Below, piece by piece: positions 27,158 through 35,530 of a stretch of 64,000 nt of DNA. The notes beneath the pieces are model-generated. The model was not told where the DNA came from, searched no databases, and worked only from the letters and a program-made list of their open reading frames with translations. Within the stretch, counting starts at the first letter, position 1; each line of letters starts with the position of its first letter. A program made the position numbers and the translations under genes. Source of the stretch: UBA4421 sp002704225 (GTDB taxonomy: Bacteria > Pseudomonadota > Gammaproteobacteria > Pseudomonadales > Azotimanducaceae); the NCBI GenBank assembly GCA_902556425.1, contig CACDWG010000006.1:1-64000 (forward strand), read 5' to 3'.

Positions 27158-28222
27158 ATGAGTTCTGTTCTTTGGTGGGGGCGATTCGGCAACTACGGTC
27201 CCGACTATCCGCGCAATCGTACCCTGATGAGTTGCTTTTCCCAGTTGGGTTGGGAAGTGCAGACCTTTCAGCCAAAGCTTTCCCAAACCGCCGATCTGGA
27301 GGCGGCTCTGAGAGGGTACCGAGATATTGATCTGGTCTGGGTGCCCTGCTTCCGTCAGCGGGACGTTGCCGCCGCCAGCCGTTGGGCCCGACGCAAAGGC
27401 ATTCCCTTGGTGTTTGATCCGCTGATCAGTGCCTTTGATAAGCAGGTCTTTGAGCGCCAGAAATTTTCGGCCGCCTCTGGCAAGGGCCGACGCCTGCTGC
27501 GGTGGGAGCAAGCGTGCTTTGCTCGCGCCAATTGGCTTATCGCCGATACCCAAGAACATGCCGCGTATTTTTCCCGTGAGCACGCCTTTCCCATCGAGCA
27601 GATTTGCGTTTTGCCAGTAGGTGCTGAGGAGGGGCTCTTTAAGCCTCAGGCAAAACCGGCGAATCAAATTCCTGAAGCCCTGTTTTTTGGCACTTTTATC
27701 GGTTTGCAGGGGGCGACCTACATTGCCGAAGCCGTTGCCCATTATCAGGGGCCAATCTGCCGGCTGACGTTCTTGGGCACTGGGCCTGACCGGGCAGCCT
27801 GCGAAGCCATTGTGCGGCGCGTCTCAAATCCTAGGGTACTCGTGGCTTTCGAGGAGTGGGTGCCGCTGACCGAACTGCCTGCGCGGATCGGTGCTGCCGA
27901 TCTGTGTCTCGGTGTTTTCGGGATCGGAGACAAAACCAATCGTGTCATTCCTAACAAGGTGTATCAGTCACTGGCCTGCGATCGACCGGTCATCACGATG
28001 GAGGCAGAGGCCTATCCCGAAGAGCTGCGCTCACAAAACGGCGGGCTGCTGTGGGTACCCGCCGGGGATCCTGCTTCCATTGCCCAGAGACTGTCCGACG
28101 CGCTTTCGACTCAAATCCCCGGTGGTGTTGATGCCGGTGTGGCGTTTGCCACCTATGAGAAACATTTTTCGAATCAGAAAATCCGCGAAGAACTCTCTGC
28201 ATTATTGACTCGGCTGGTATAG
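27158..28222 (+). CDS. Glycosyltransferase (GT4-like)
   Basis: 354-residue GT-B-fold protein. The N-terminal half opens VLWWGRFGNYGPDYPRNRTL. The C-terminal half has the family 4 features: LTFLGTGPDR, VPLTELPARIGAADLCLGVFG and NKVYQSLACDRPVITM, with the Asn-Lys and acidic positions of the nucleotide-sugar site. The donor and acceptor are unknown. The gene overlaps the 3' end of rfbD by 21 bases on the opposite strand, and the nearby dTDP-sugar genes suggest a role in surface polysaccharide. The start ATG has no strong ribosome site. Confidence 0.82.
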   Translation: MSSVLWWGRFGNYGPDYPRNRTLMSCFSQLGWEVQTFQPKLSQTADLEAALRGYRDIDLVWVPCFRQRDVAAASRWARRKGIPLVFDPLISAFDKQVFERQKFSAASGKGRRLLRWEQACFARANWLIADTQEHAAYFSREHAFPIEQICVLPVGAEEGLFKPQAKPANQIPEALFFGTFIGLQGATYIAEAVAHYQGPICRLTFLGTGPDRAACEAIVRRVSNPRVLVAFEEWVPLTELPARIGAADLCLGVFGIGDKTNRVIPNKVYQSLACDRPVITMEAEAYPEELRSQNGGLLWVPAGDPASIAQRLSDALSTQIPGGVDAGVAFATYEKHFSNQKIREELSALLTRLV

Positions 28223-29086
28223 CGCCCGAAGACAGGCCTCGATGCCCGTCTGCCAGTTCGAGGCTGGGTGCCCAAAGGCGTTAGTGAAAAGCGAGCTATC
28301 GAGGACCGACCATGCCGGGCGCGGTGCCGGGGTAGGGTATTCCTCGGTGGTTATTGCCATCACATGCTTTGGTACGGTCAGCCCAATGTTCGCGGCTGCT
28401 GCGAAAATCGCTTCCGCGAAATCAAACCAGGAAACATCGCGGCCTCCGGCGTAGTGGTATAGACCCCATTGGCAGGTGCCGTTTTCAACGCGCTTGAGGA
28501 CTGAGATTAACGCTAAGGCGAGATCGCGAGCGTAGGTCGGGCAGCCAATTTGATCCCCGACAATGCGCAGTGTGTCGTGCTCGCCGCCTAATCTGAGCAT
28601 GGTTTTAAGAAAGTTCTGCCCGTGCTCACTGAAAACCCAAGCGGAGCGCAAAATGACGTGCCGACAGCTGCTGGCGGCAATTGCCCTCTCGCCCGCGAGT
28701 TTGCTGGCACCGTAGACACCGCTTGGATTGGGCTCAGCGGTCTCGGCATAGGGCCGCTGAGATGAACCATCGAACACATAGTCCGTAGAGACATGCAGCA
28801 AGGCCACGTCGTTTTTCGCGCAGTAGTCGGCCACTTGCGCCACCGCGTGTTGGTTTACGGTAAAGGCCAGTGCCGAGTTTGATTCTGCCTGATCCACGGC
28901 TGTGTAGGCTGACGCATTGATGATCACGTCAGGCTGCTCGGCGCTGAGACGAGGTTCGATGCCCTCAAGTTGCTCAAGATCCAGTTGTTGGCGGCCCCAA
29001 AATACAGCGTTTGGGTAAACGCGTGGCAAAACGTCTTGTAGGCACTGCCCAAGCTGGCCGTTACGACCCAGTACCAAAATGTTCAT
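28202..29086 (-). CDS. rfbD: RfbD, dTDP-4-dehydrorhamnose reductase
   Basis: 294-residue SDR-fold reductase for the last step of dTDP-L-rhamnose synthesis. The nucleotide motif is GRNGQLGQCL at the N-terminus. STDYVFDGSSQRPYAE and YGASKLAGE carry the catalytic Thr/Tyr-x3-Lys, and RSAWVFSEHGQNF is typical of RfbD. The ATG at 29086 (MNILVLG) is chosen; the frame is open much further upstream but without family sequence. It follows rfbB by 46 bases. Its 3' end overlaps the convergent glycosyltransferase gene. Confidence 0.93.
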   Translation of the reverse strand: MNILVLGRNGQLGQCLQDVLPRVYPNAVFWGRQQLDLEQLEGIEPRLSAEQPDVIINASAYTAVDQAESNSALAFTVNQHAVAQVADYCAKNDVALLHVSTDYVFDGSSQRPYAETAEPNPSGVYGASKLAGERAIAASSCRHVILRSAWVFSEHGQNFLKTMLRLGGEHDTLRIVGDQIGCPTYARDLALALISVLKRVENGTCQWGLYHYAGGRDVSWFDFAEAIFAAAANIGLTVPKHVMAITTEEYPTPAPRPAWSVLDSSLFTNAFGHPASNWQTGIEACLRALYQPSQ

Positions 29087-29132
29087 CGGTTGATACCCGT
29101 AACAGCCCTGCGCTTCATGAGTTCGAGTGCGC

Positions 29133-30197
29133 TCAAGCGCCGGTGCCACTGCGCTGCATTTGATACTCACCGCTGAGGATGGCTTGCCACCATTGGGGGT
29201 TGTCCAAATACCAGATGACGGTTTTTCTGATGCCGCTGTCGAAGGTCTCTGCCGGTCGCCAGCCCAGTTCCCGCTCGATTTTGCCGGCGTCAATGGCATA
29301 GCGGAGATCGTGGCCGGGACGATCGGTCACGAAGGTGATCAGGTCTTTGTAGGCGGTGATGCCTTCAGGTTTAGTCGGTCGAAGGTCCTCCAGCAGGTCG
29401 CAAATGGTTTCCACTACCTGCAGGTTAGTCCGCTCGTTATGCCCGCCGATGTTGTAGGTCTCGCCCACGTCGCCGTCGATCGCAACTCGCAGCAATGCTC
29501 GGGCGTGATCCTCGACATAGAGCCAGTCCCGTACTTGCGAGCCGTCGCCGTAAATGGGCAACGGCTTGCCGTCCAGGGCGTTGAGGATCATGTGTGGAAT
29601 CAGTTTTTCTGGAAAATGATAGGGGCCGTAGTTGTTGGAGCAGTTGGTGATCACTACTGGCAGGCCGTAGGTTCGGTGCCAGGCTCTCACCAAGTGATCG
29701 GAACTGGCCTTGCTGGCGGAATAGGGAGACGACGGGGCATAGGGGGTATCTTCACGAAATAAGTCCTCGGGGCCTTCTAGGTCGCCATACACTTCGTCCG
29801 TGGAAATGTGGTGGAAGCGAAAGAATGCCTGCCGATCTGCTGCCTGGGTGGCAAGATAGCGCCGGCTGGCTTCCAGCAGTTGGTAGGTGCCCATGATGTT
29901 TGTTTGCATGAAGGCTTCGGGTCCGTCGATGGAACGATCCACATGGCTTTCGGCAGCAAGGTGCATGACCACATCAGGTTGATGGGCGTTAAAAATATCG
30001 TCGAGCGCCCCGGCGTCGCAGACGTCGGTCTGGCAAAAACGGTAGTTTGGGTTGTGGTCGGTGCCGGGTAAGGACGCGAGATTTCCCGCGTAGGTGAGCT
30101 TGTCGACGTTGACGACCTGGATGTTCGGATCGAGTAACGCCTGCCGGACGACGCAACTGCCGATGAATCCAGCGCCGCCCGTAACCAGTATTTTCAT
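29133..30197 (-). CDS. rfbB: RfbB, dTDP-glucose 4,6-dehydratase
   Basis: 354-residue extended SDR. The NAD motif is TGGAGFIGSCV (residues 6-16). ESHVDRSIDGPEAF, STDEVYGDL (catalytic Asp-Glu) and YSASKASSDHLVRAW (Tyr-x3-Lys) are in order. It makes dTDP-4-keto-6-deoxyglucose for rhamnose and other deoxysugars. The partners rfbA and rfbC are absent from this window. It follows the NIPSNAP gene by 11 bases and is probably co-transcribed with it. Confidence 0.96.
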   Translation of the reverse strand: MKILVTGGAGFIGSCVVRQALLDPNIQVVNVDKLTYAGNLASLPGTDHNPNYRFCQTDVCDAGALDDIFNAHQPDVVMHLAAESHVDRSIDGPEAFMQTNIMGTYQLLEASRRYLATQAADRQAFFRFHHISTDEVYGDLEGPEDLFREDTPYAPSSPYSASKASSDHLVRAWHRTYGLPVVITNCSNNYGPYHFPEKLIPHMILNALDGKPLPIYGDGSQVRDWLYVEDHARALLRVAIDGDVGETYNIGGHNERTNLQVVETICDLLEDLRPTKPEGITAYKDLITFVTDRPGHDLRYAIDAGKIERELGWRPAETFDSGIRKTVIWYLDNPQWWQAILSGEYQMQRSGTGA

Positions 30198-30208
30198 TCG
30201 TTAGCGCT

Positions 30209-30562
30209 TTAAGCCGACGCTTTCATAAAGCGGGCATTCATGTGCAGATATCCGTGCTCGTTGGGGTGTTTGGCCCAAATCGCCTGCCATTCAGGCGATG
30301 CCATGGTCTTTGCGAAGCGCGCCTGTCTGTCTTCAATGCTGTCCCAGCGAATAATCCATGTGATGTTTGGCTGACCGTTGTCTGAGACCTGAGGGTTTGA
30401 GCCACTCACCTCTGCGTCAATGCCGCAGTCGATCCAAAAGTCGATCACATCTAAGTTTGCTTTCAGCCAGGGTACCGCCAGCTCGTCTGCCCACGCTTTA
30501 TAGGCGGCAAAGGTTTCGGCTTCAAAGGTGTAATCGCGTATTTCTACGATAGCATCAGACAT
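30209..30562 (-). CDS. NIPSNAP-family protein
   Basis: 117-residue dimeric alpha/beta-barrel (ferredoxin-like) protein with the NIPSNAP pattern: VEIRDYTF at the start, a Trp/Tyr-rich strand ITWIIRWDS and the final MASPEWQAIW segment. Function unknown; many homologues sit in catabolic clusters. The ATG at 30562 is used because a GGAG lies 8 bases ahead; an upstream ATG at 30574 is weaker. It lies between the 54-residue membrane protein and rfbB. Confidence 0.75.
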   Translation of the reverse strand: MSDAIVEIRDYTFEAETFAAYKAWADELAVPWLKANLDVIDFWIDCGIDAEVSGSNPQVSDNGQPNITWIIRWDSIEDRQARFAKTMASPEWQAIWAKHPNEHGYLHMNARFMKASA

Positions 30563-30611
30563 AGGGGGCTCCATAAGTGGTTTATTGAATCAGTTGCATT
30601 ACCGTCGATTT

Positions 30612-30776
30612 TTAGGTTCCGTCGCCATAGGCAAGTTCGAGCATCTCAATGACCTCGCCGATCTGCTCGCCCCAAAACCAAAGGAAAGTGCCCAACACGG
30701 CCACACAAAAAAGGACTGTGAAGGTTTGGCGTCGGTTGTTGGGCGCAGCTGTTTCGACTTCGGTGTTGTTTACCAT
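30612..30776 (-). CDS. 54-residue single-TM protein
   Basis: Short protein MVNNTEVETAAPNNRRQ, then one hydrophobic helix (residues ~18-34, FTVLFCVAVLGTFLWFWG) and a short acidic tail EQIGEVIEMLE. The ATG at 30776 has a good AGAGGA ribosome site at 8 bases, which supports real expression. It lies 16 bases after the second four-TM protein and 49 bases before the NIPSNAP gene, so it is probably part of the same transcript. No family recognised. Confidence 0.65.
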   Translation of the reverse strand: MVNNTEVETAAPNNRRQTFTVLFCVAVLGTFLWFWGEQIGEVIEMLELAYGDGT

Positions 30777-30792
30777 TGGATTTTTCCTCTGC

Positions 30793-31269
30793 TTAAGAAA
30801 AGCCAATCCATCGCCCCGACGCGGCGACGGTGAACCAGATCGCCATGGATGTGATGGCGGTCAGTTTAATGACGCTGGGCCTCAGCGCATCATGGGGCGT
30901 GCTGAGCAGTGGTTTGCGCACGAAGTAAACGAAGGCAACGCCAACCGCGAGGGCTGTCATTTTTGCCCAAAACATTTCGTTATAGTAGAGCTTCAGCGAC
31001 ACCGCCGAACTCATGAATATTCCGCTGATAACCATGGTGACGAGGCCGACATTGAACCATTTGTAGGTGTTTTCAATGACTTCCTCTGACGGTATGTCTT
31101 TCATCACGAGATTCAACAGTCGCAAATCGCCCACCAGCACCATGCCCCCCAGTAGGGACATGCCGAGTAAATGAAACATCTGGACTACGGCAAAAACCCC
31201 GCCGTAGGCTTTCGATATGTCCGCCAGTAGCGACGTGTCTAACCAATCAAAAAAGGGGTAAAGATCCAT
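30793..31269 (-). CDS. Four-TM membrane protein (DUF6644-like), copy 2
   Basis: 158-residue inner-membrane protein with four predicted helices. It carries a conserved-looking block FHLLGMSLLGGMVLVGDLRLLNLV and then GLVTMVISGIFM. The same pattern occurs in the protein encoded just upstream (HVLTLMVFLGMLFVIDLRMLG and GLMVISGLLL), so the two are paralogues. I associate both with DUF6644. His in the first block could coordinate haem or metal, which is speculation. A GAGG ribosome site precedes the ATG at 31269. Confidence 0.72.
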   Translation of the reverse strand: MDLYPFFDWLDTSLLADISKAYGGVFAVVQMFHLLGMSLLGGMVLVGDLRLLNLVMKDIPSEEVIENTYKWFNVGLVTMVISGIFMSSAVSLKLYYNEMFWAKMTALAVGVAFVYFVRKPLLSTPHDALRPSVIKLTAITSMAIWFTVAASGRWIGFS

Positions 31270-31317
31270 TCAGCGTAGCCTCACAAGTAACGCGTCAAAG
31301 TCATTTTTAGCTGTGCT

Positions 31318-31899
31318 CTATTCACTGGCAAAGGCGGCCATTTCATCTACACAGCCTGCTGCCCAGTACATGGCGAAAGGCAGTTCTTTGTGACAGTCAA
31401 ACCAGTCGTAGGCAATGGTTCGGCCGGTGACCACCACGCCCGCCCACAGGCCGATCGAGATCGCCGCGCCCAATCGAATGTGCCGGGGTGGTTTCGGATC
31501 CAAGTCCCAAGAGTCCGCAGAAGCCTGCATGCGTGCCCGAAAAGTAAAGGCGTTGATGGCCGCTAAAATCAGCAGCACGACCTTGATGCGAAACCAGAGG
31601 CTTTGGGTGGTGCGCACGGGGATAGCGTAATACAGGAGTAGCCCGGAGATCACCATCAGCCCAAAGCCGATCATCATTGGTCTGTCTAGGCGTTGTGCGA
31701 TGGTTGAGGCGCGAACATTCGGAAAGACCAAGCCGAGCATGCGCAGGTCGATCACAAACAGCATGCCTAAAAACACCATCAGGGTGAGCACATGTGTTGT
31801 TTCGATCCAAGCGTACAGATAGATACTTTCGTGGATTTGAGTGCTCGAGCTCTGGGTGTCTAACCACCGAGCCAGCGTAAGAAGCCATTCGTTCAGCAT
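31318..31899 (-). CDS. Four-TM membrane protein (DUF6644-like), copy 1
   Basis: 193-residue paralogue of the next gene downstream, with the helix pattern IETTHVLTLMVFLGMLFVID, FGLMVISGLLLYYA, FRIKVVLLILAAINAFTF and a C-terminal helix, plus a short tail containing FDCHKELP. It has a slightly longer N-terminus and tail than copy 2. It follows the SDR stop by 40 bases. Function unknown; adjacent single-TM and NIPSNAP genes suggest a small membrane complex, which is inference. Confidence 0.72.
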   Translation of the reverse strand: MLNEWLLTLARWLDTQSSSTQIHESIYLYAWIETTHVLTLMVFLGMLFVIDLRMLGLVFPNVRASTIAQRLDRPMMIGFGLMVISGLLLYYAIPVRTTQSLWFRIKVVLLILAAINAFTFRARMQASADSWDLDPKPPRHIRLGAAISIGLWAGVVVTGRTIAYDWFDCHKELPFAMYWAAGCVDEMAAFASE

Positions 31900-31939
31900 C
31901 GTTAAATGTTAGCCTTTTCCAGAATACTGCATTGCAAAG

Positions 31940-32695
31940 TTACCGCATCGCCCCGGGCATGCCGCCATCGATGACAATGGTCTGGCCAGTGATTGAGGTC
32001 GACTGGACAAAGGTCAAGACGTGATTGGCGATGTCTTCGGGCTGTCCGACGCGCCCGAGCACGGCGGTTTGCCGAGCGCCCTCTGCGACGTTATCGGGCA
32101 ATCGCTGTGCCATGCGAGTGTTTTCCACTAAACCTGGAGCAATACAGTTTACGGCGACGTTGGGTGACATGGCCACCGCTAGGCAACGGGTTAAATGATT
32201 GAGGCCCGCTTTGCTCGACGAGTACGCAATACTGCTGCTACCGGGACTGATGCCGCCTGCTGAGGAAATGTTGACGATATGACCGCCATCACCGGCACTC
32301 AACAACGCAGCCGCTGCGCGAGCGAGCAGGAACGGGGCGCGAAGATTGGTTTCCATAACGCGATCCCAAACGTCAGCGGTCAGTTCATCCAGTCGCCGAA
32401 AAGGAATGCCTATGTTCCAGGCGGCATTGTTTACCAGTACGTCTAAACGATCGTATCTCTGGCGGATGGTCTCGATCAGCGCCTCGATGGCGTCAGGATC
32501 TCGTTGATCGAGCTGCATGGCTTCCGCGCTGCCGCCGGCATCAGTAATGGTGGTCACTGTGGCTGCCGCCGCATCAGCTGCGCCGACATAGGTGCCAATC
32601 ACATGCCAGCCGTGGCTGCCAAGGACTTGCGCGATGGCACCGCCAATGTCGCCAGACGCGCCTGTGACTAAGGCGATTGGTCGTGCTGTGCTCAT
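31940..32695 (-). CDS. SDR-family oxidoreductase
   Basis: 251-residue classical short-chain dehydrogenase. The cofactor motif is TGASGDIG (residues ~12-19), NNAAWNIG follows, and the catalytic Ser with the Tyr-x3-Lys (YSSSKAG) is intact. The C-terminus has DGGMPG. The substrate is unknown. It is divergent from the CoA transferase gene, with about 135 bases between starts, and may head a long minus-strand operon running through the membrane proteins to rfbD. Confidence 0.87.
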   Translation of the reverse strand: MSTARPIALVTGASGDIGGAIAQVLGSHGWHVIGTYVGAADAAAATVTTITDAGGSAEAMQLDQRDPDAIEALIETIRQRYDRLDVLVNNAAWNIGIPFRRLDELTADVWDRVMETNLRAPFLLARAAAALLSAGDGGHIVNISSAGGISPGSSSIAYSSSKAGLNHLTRCLAVAMSPNVAVNCIAPGLVENTRMAQRLPDNVAEGARQTAVLGRVGQPEDIANHVLTFVQSTSITGQTIVIDGGMPGAMR

Positions 32696-32829
32696 ATCGA
32701 CTCCCCAAAAAATTCTGGCCTTTATCTCTCTCCTGAACTGGCGTTAGATTACCTCATTCGGTCAATAGATGGTGATCGCATGACGTTGTGGTTACCGACT
32801 CGCCTGTGTGTTATTCCATTGGAGTTAGA

Positions 32830-33987
32830 ATGAATTCTACTCAGCCCTTAAAGAGTATTCGAGTGCTTGATCTGACTCAGGTGTTTGCTGGGCCTTACTG
32901 CACGTATCAGTTGGCTTTGCTCGGCGCTCAGGTCATCAAAGTAGAGCCTCCTGGCGGCGAAATGACCCGTTACGGTGGCGCGCTGCCGGAACTGTCCAAG
33001 CAGGGGCTCGGACTGAGTTTTTGCACCCAGAACGCGCAAAAAAACTGCGTCGAGATGGATCTGAAAGACCCAATCCACGTTGCCAAGGTGCTGGATCTGG
33101 CCGCAGAAGCCGACATATTTATCCAAAATTACCGTCCGGGGGTTGCCCAGCGATTGGGGCTGGGTGAAGGGGCGCTGGCCGCGGTAAACCCTCGCTTGGT
33201 GTATTGCTCTATTTCGGCTTACGGCGAGGTCGGGCCAATCGGTCACCGGCCGGCCTATGACCATGTGGTGCAGGCCATGAGCGGTATTATGAGCACCACG
33301 GGCACGGATGAGATGGGTCCGGTCAAAGTGGGTGCGCCCTACATCGATTATGCCACCGGTCTGAACGCGGCCTTTGCCGTGATGGCCGGGCTGCGTCAGC
33401 GTGACCTAACCGGTGCTTTTCAGCACGTAGACGTCAGCATGTTGGATACCGCGATGACGATGATGGCGAATAATCTGGTGACAGTAGCCACCACTGGTGA
33501 GGACCTGCCGAAGCTCGGTAACGAGGCGGCCAGTCGCGCGCCTTCGTCCGGTTGCTTTGCGACCCGAGGTGGCGAGTTGCTGATGCTGGCAGCGAATAAT
33601 GAGCGCCAGTTCGCGGATCTCTGCGAGGTGCTGGGGCATTCGGAATGTACCGAAGACCCGCGATGGGCGGAGCCGCGAGCACGTGCGGCTAACCAAGATG
33701 CGCTACGCGAGATATTTGAATCCGCATTTTTGTCCAAATCAGCCCGTGAGTGGGAAGCCTTGCTGGATCAGGCCGGTGTGCCCGCCAGTCGCGTGCGCAA
33801 ACTCAGTGAAACTGTGGCGGAAGGGCAGCTTCAAGCCCGGGGGTTACTGAAAACACTGAATGTTGGTGAGGATGAGACGCCGGTATCGCTGCCAGGGATC
33901 GGTTTTCGACTGAACCGAGCCAGCCTTACCCCAGACCGACCGCCGCGGGCGGTCGGAGCCAACGATGCCGAGTGGTTGTCGGATTAG
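32830..33987 (+). CDS. Family III CoA transferase (CaiB/BaiF type)
   Basis: 385-residue acyl-CoA:carboxylate CoA-transferase-family protein. LDLTQVFAGPYCTYQLALLGA at the start, KVEPPGGEMTR, NYRPGVAQRLGLG and the YIDYATG segment with the likely catalytic Asp are all diagnostic. It moves CoA between acyl-CoA and a free acid; the acid is unknown. The ATG at 32830 has GGAG just upstream and is preferred to an in-frame start at 32788. Its 3' end overlaps the DoxX gene by 4 bases. Confidence 0.9.
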   Translation: MNSTQPLKSIRVLDLTQVFAGPYCTYQLALLGAQVIKVEPPGGEMTRYGGALPELSKQGLGLSFCTQNAQKNCVEMDLKDPIHVAKVLDLAAEADIFIQNYRPGVAQRLGLGEGALAAVNPRLVYCSISAYGEVGPIGHRPAYDHVVQAMSGIMSTTGTDEMGPVKVGAPYIDYATGLNAAFAVMAGLRQRDLTGAFQHVDVSMLDTAMTMMANNLVTVATTGEDLPKLGNEAASRAPSSGCFATRGGELLMLAANNERQFADLCEVLGHSECTEDPRWAEPRARAANQDALREIFESAFLSKSAREWEALLDQAGVPASRVRKLSETVAEGQLQARGLLKTLNVGEDETPVSLPGIGFRLNRASLTPDRPPRAVGANDAEWLSD

Positions 33988-34418
33988 TCCTTGGAAGCGT
34001 TGGCTCTGCTGTCGAGAGACAAGGACTGAACCGCGTTGCCCGCTGCCAGCGTCAACAACCCTGCCATGATCGCCAGATTTTTGATGAAATTTTGGGTCTC
34101 ATGTTGCTGAGTCAGACCCTCGTATACGTTCCAAAAGTCGTGCATGAACACGTTAATCACCAAGATCATTCCAGCCAGCATCAATGCAACGGCGCGTGTT
34201 TGCCATCCGGCAATGAGAGCCACACCACCACCAATTTGCAGCGCGGCAGTGATCGGCAGCAACACGGCTACAAGGGGTACTCCGTGGGTCACCATGTACT
34301 GAGCCGTATCATCAAATCCAGTGATCTTGCTAATGCCGGGGATCAGAAAATACAGCCCCAATAACATGCGGCCGGTCACGCCAACCAGAGGCTGGATGGG
34401 TTTAAGCATTCGTTCCAT
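33984..34418 (-). CDS. DoxX-family membrane protein
   Basis: 144-residue protein with four TM helices and the DoxX pattern (GRMLLGLYFLIPGISKITGF, GGGVALIAGWQTR, NFIKNLAIMAGLL). DoxX proteins are linked to membrane redox and detoxification but have no single defined role. The ATG at 34418 (MERMLKPIQ) is preferred, with AAGGCG upstream; an alternative start at 34439 would overlap the iron-binding-protein gene. It lies 11 bases after that gene. Confidence 0.82.
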   Translation of the reverse strand: MERMLKPIQPLVGVTGRMLLGLYFLIPGISKITGFDDTAQYMVTHGVPLVAVLLPITAALQIGGGVALIAGWQTRAVALMLAGMILVINVFMHDFWNVYEGLTQQHETQNFIKNLAIMAGLLTLAAGNAVQSLSLDSRANASKD

Positions 34419-34429
34419 AAGATTCGCCT

Positions 34430-35470
34430 TTATTGCCAACCGGCTCGGTCAAAGACGCGAACAGCTTCGGCTTGGCGTTGGCCTAAAACTGCCGAGTTGA
34501 TCGTGTCTTCTTCGAACGGGCCTAGGCTTGCCACTGGCCCCGACGTGGGGCCAACGATGGGGTATTCGTTGTTGCCTTCGGCAAACAGCCGTTGGGCGAA
34601 ATCGCTGGTCAGATATTCGAGAAACCTGATCGCATTTTCTTTATTTGGTGCGTAGCGGGTAACACCGGCACCGCTGATATTCACGTGAGCCCCGCGGTCT
34701 CCTTGATTCGGAAACACGATGGTTAACGCATCGGTAATGGCATTGTTTTTCGGATCGTCTGAGCCGATCAAACGGCCGACATAATAGGTGTTCGCGACGG
34801 TAATGCCGCATTCGCCAGATGCCACTGCCCGAAGCTGGGCGGTGTCGTTGCCCTGCGGTGCCCGAGCAAAATTGGCGACAACGCCGCGAGCCCAATCTTC
34901 GGCCGCTCTCGCTCCATGTGCCTCAATGATCGAGCTCATCAGCGACAGGTTATAAATGTTGGAGGAGCTGCGCATACAAACCGAACTGGTTAAGGCGGGG
35001 TTTGCCAGATCTTCGTAGCGGGTAACCGTAACAGGCAGTCCCGCTGCTTTGTTGAAAGCGATCACGCGAACACGTTTCGACAAACCAAACCAGAAGCCCT
35101 GAGGGTCACGCAGATTTTGTGGGACCCGGTTGTTCAATACCTTACTTTCAATCGCCTGAAAGATGTCGTTTTCGCCCGCGCGCCAAAGGCGTCCCGCGTC
35201 CACGGTGATCAGCATGTCGGCCGGCGAGAATTCACCCTCGTTGCGTATGCGTTCAATCAGGGCGTCGCTGCCCCCCTCAATGAGGTTTACCTCGATACCG
35301 GTCTGCCGGGTGAATTCCTCATACAAAGCCATATCGGTGTCGTAGTGTCTGGCGGAATAGACGTTCACGACCTCGTCAGAGGTTGCGCGGGCAGGAAAGG
35401 TCAGAGCGGTTATGAGAGCGAACAAGCAAAACAGCTTTGTTGATAGATTTTTAAGGATTCGCTTAGCCAT
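34430..35470 (-). CDS. Periplasmic ferric iron-binding protein (Fbp/FutA type)
   Basis: 346-residue solute-binding protein for Fe(III) uptake. The signal peptide (LFCLFALITALTFPARA) is followed by VVNVYSARHYDTDMALYEEF, the family start. The ANTYYVGRL segment carries the tyrosine pair used as iron ligands in Fbp/FutA proteins. The ATG at 35470 (MAKRILK) is chosen; the frame is open to 35503. A near-perfect Fur box lies 46 bases upstream. It pairs with the ATPase and permease encoded on either side. Confidence 0.9.
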   Translation of the reverse strand: MAKRILKNLSTKLFCLFALITALTFPARATSDEVVNVYSARHYDTDMALYEEFTRQTGIEVNLIEGGSDALIERIRNEGEFSPADMLITVDAGRLWRAGENDIFQAIESKVLNNRVPQNLRDPQGFWFGLSKRVRVIAFNKAAGLPVTVTRYEDLANPALTSSVCMRSSSNIYNLSLMSSIIEAHGARAAEDWARGVVANFARAPQGNDTAQLRAVASGECGITVANTYYVGRLIGSDDPKNNAITDALTIVFPNQGDRGAHVNISGAGVTRYAPNKENAIRFLEYLTSDFAQRLFAEGNNEYPIVGPTSGPVASLGPFEEDTINSAVLGQRQAEAVRVFDRAGWQ

Positions 35471-35515
35471 TAGTGCTCGGGGAGCTTGTACACAGTTTTC
35501 CATGGGCGCCTCAAA

Positions 35516-35530
35516 TGAGAATGATTATCA
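35516..35530. promoter_or_regulatory. Fur box upstream of the iron-binding-protein gene
   Basis: TGAGAATGATTATCA matches the 7-1-7 Fur consensus (TGATAATNATTATCA) at all but one position. It lies before the binding-protein gene and overlaps the last three bases of the upstream ATPase gene, so repression would act on an internal promoter inside the two-gene minus-strand unit. Iron repression through Fur is inferred from the site alone. Confidence 0.75.
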
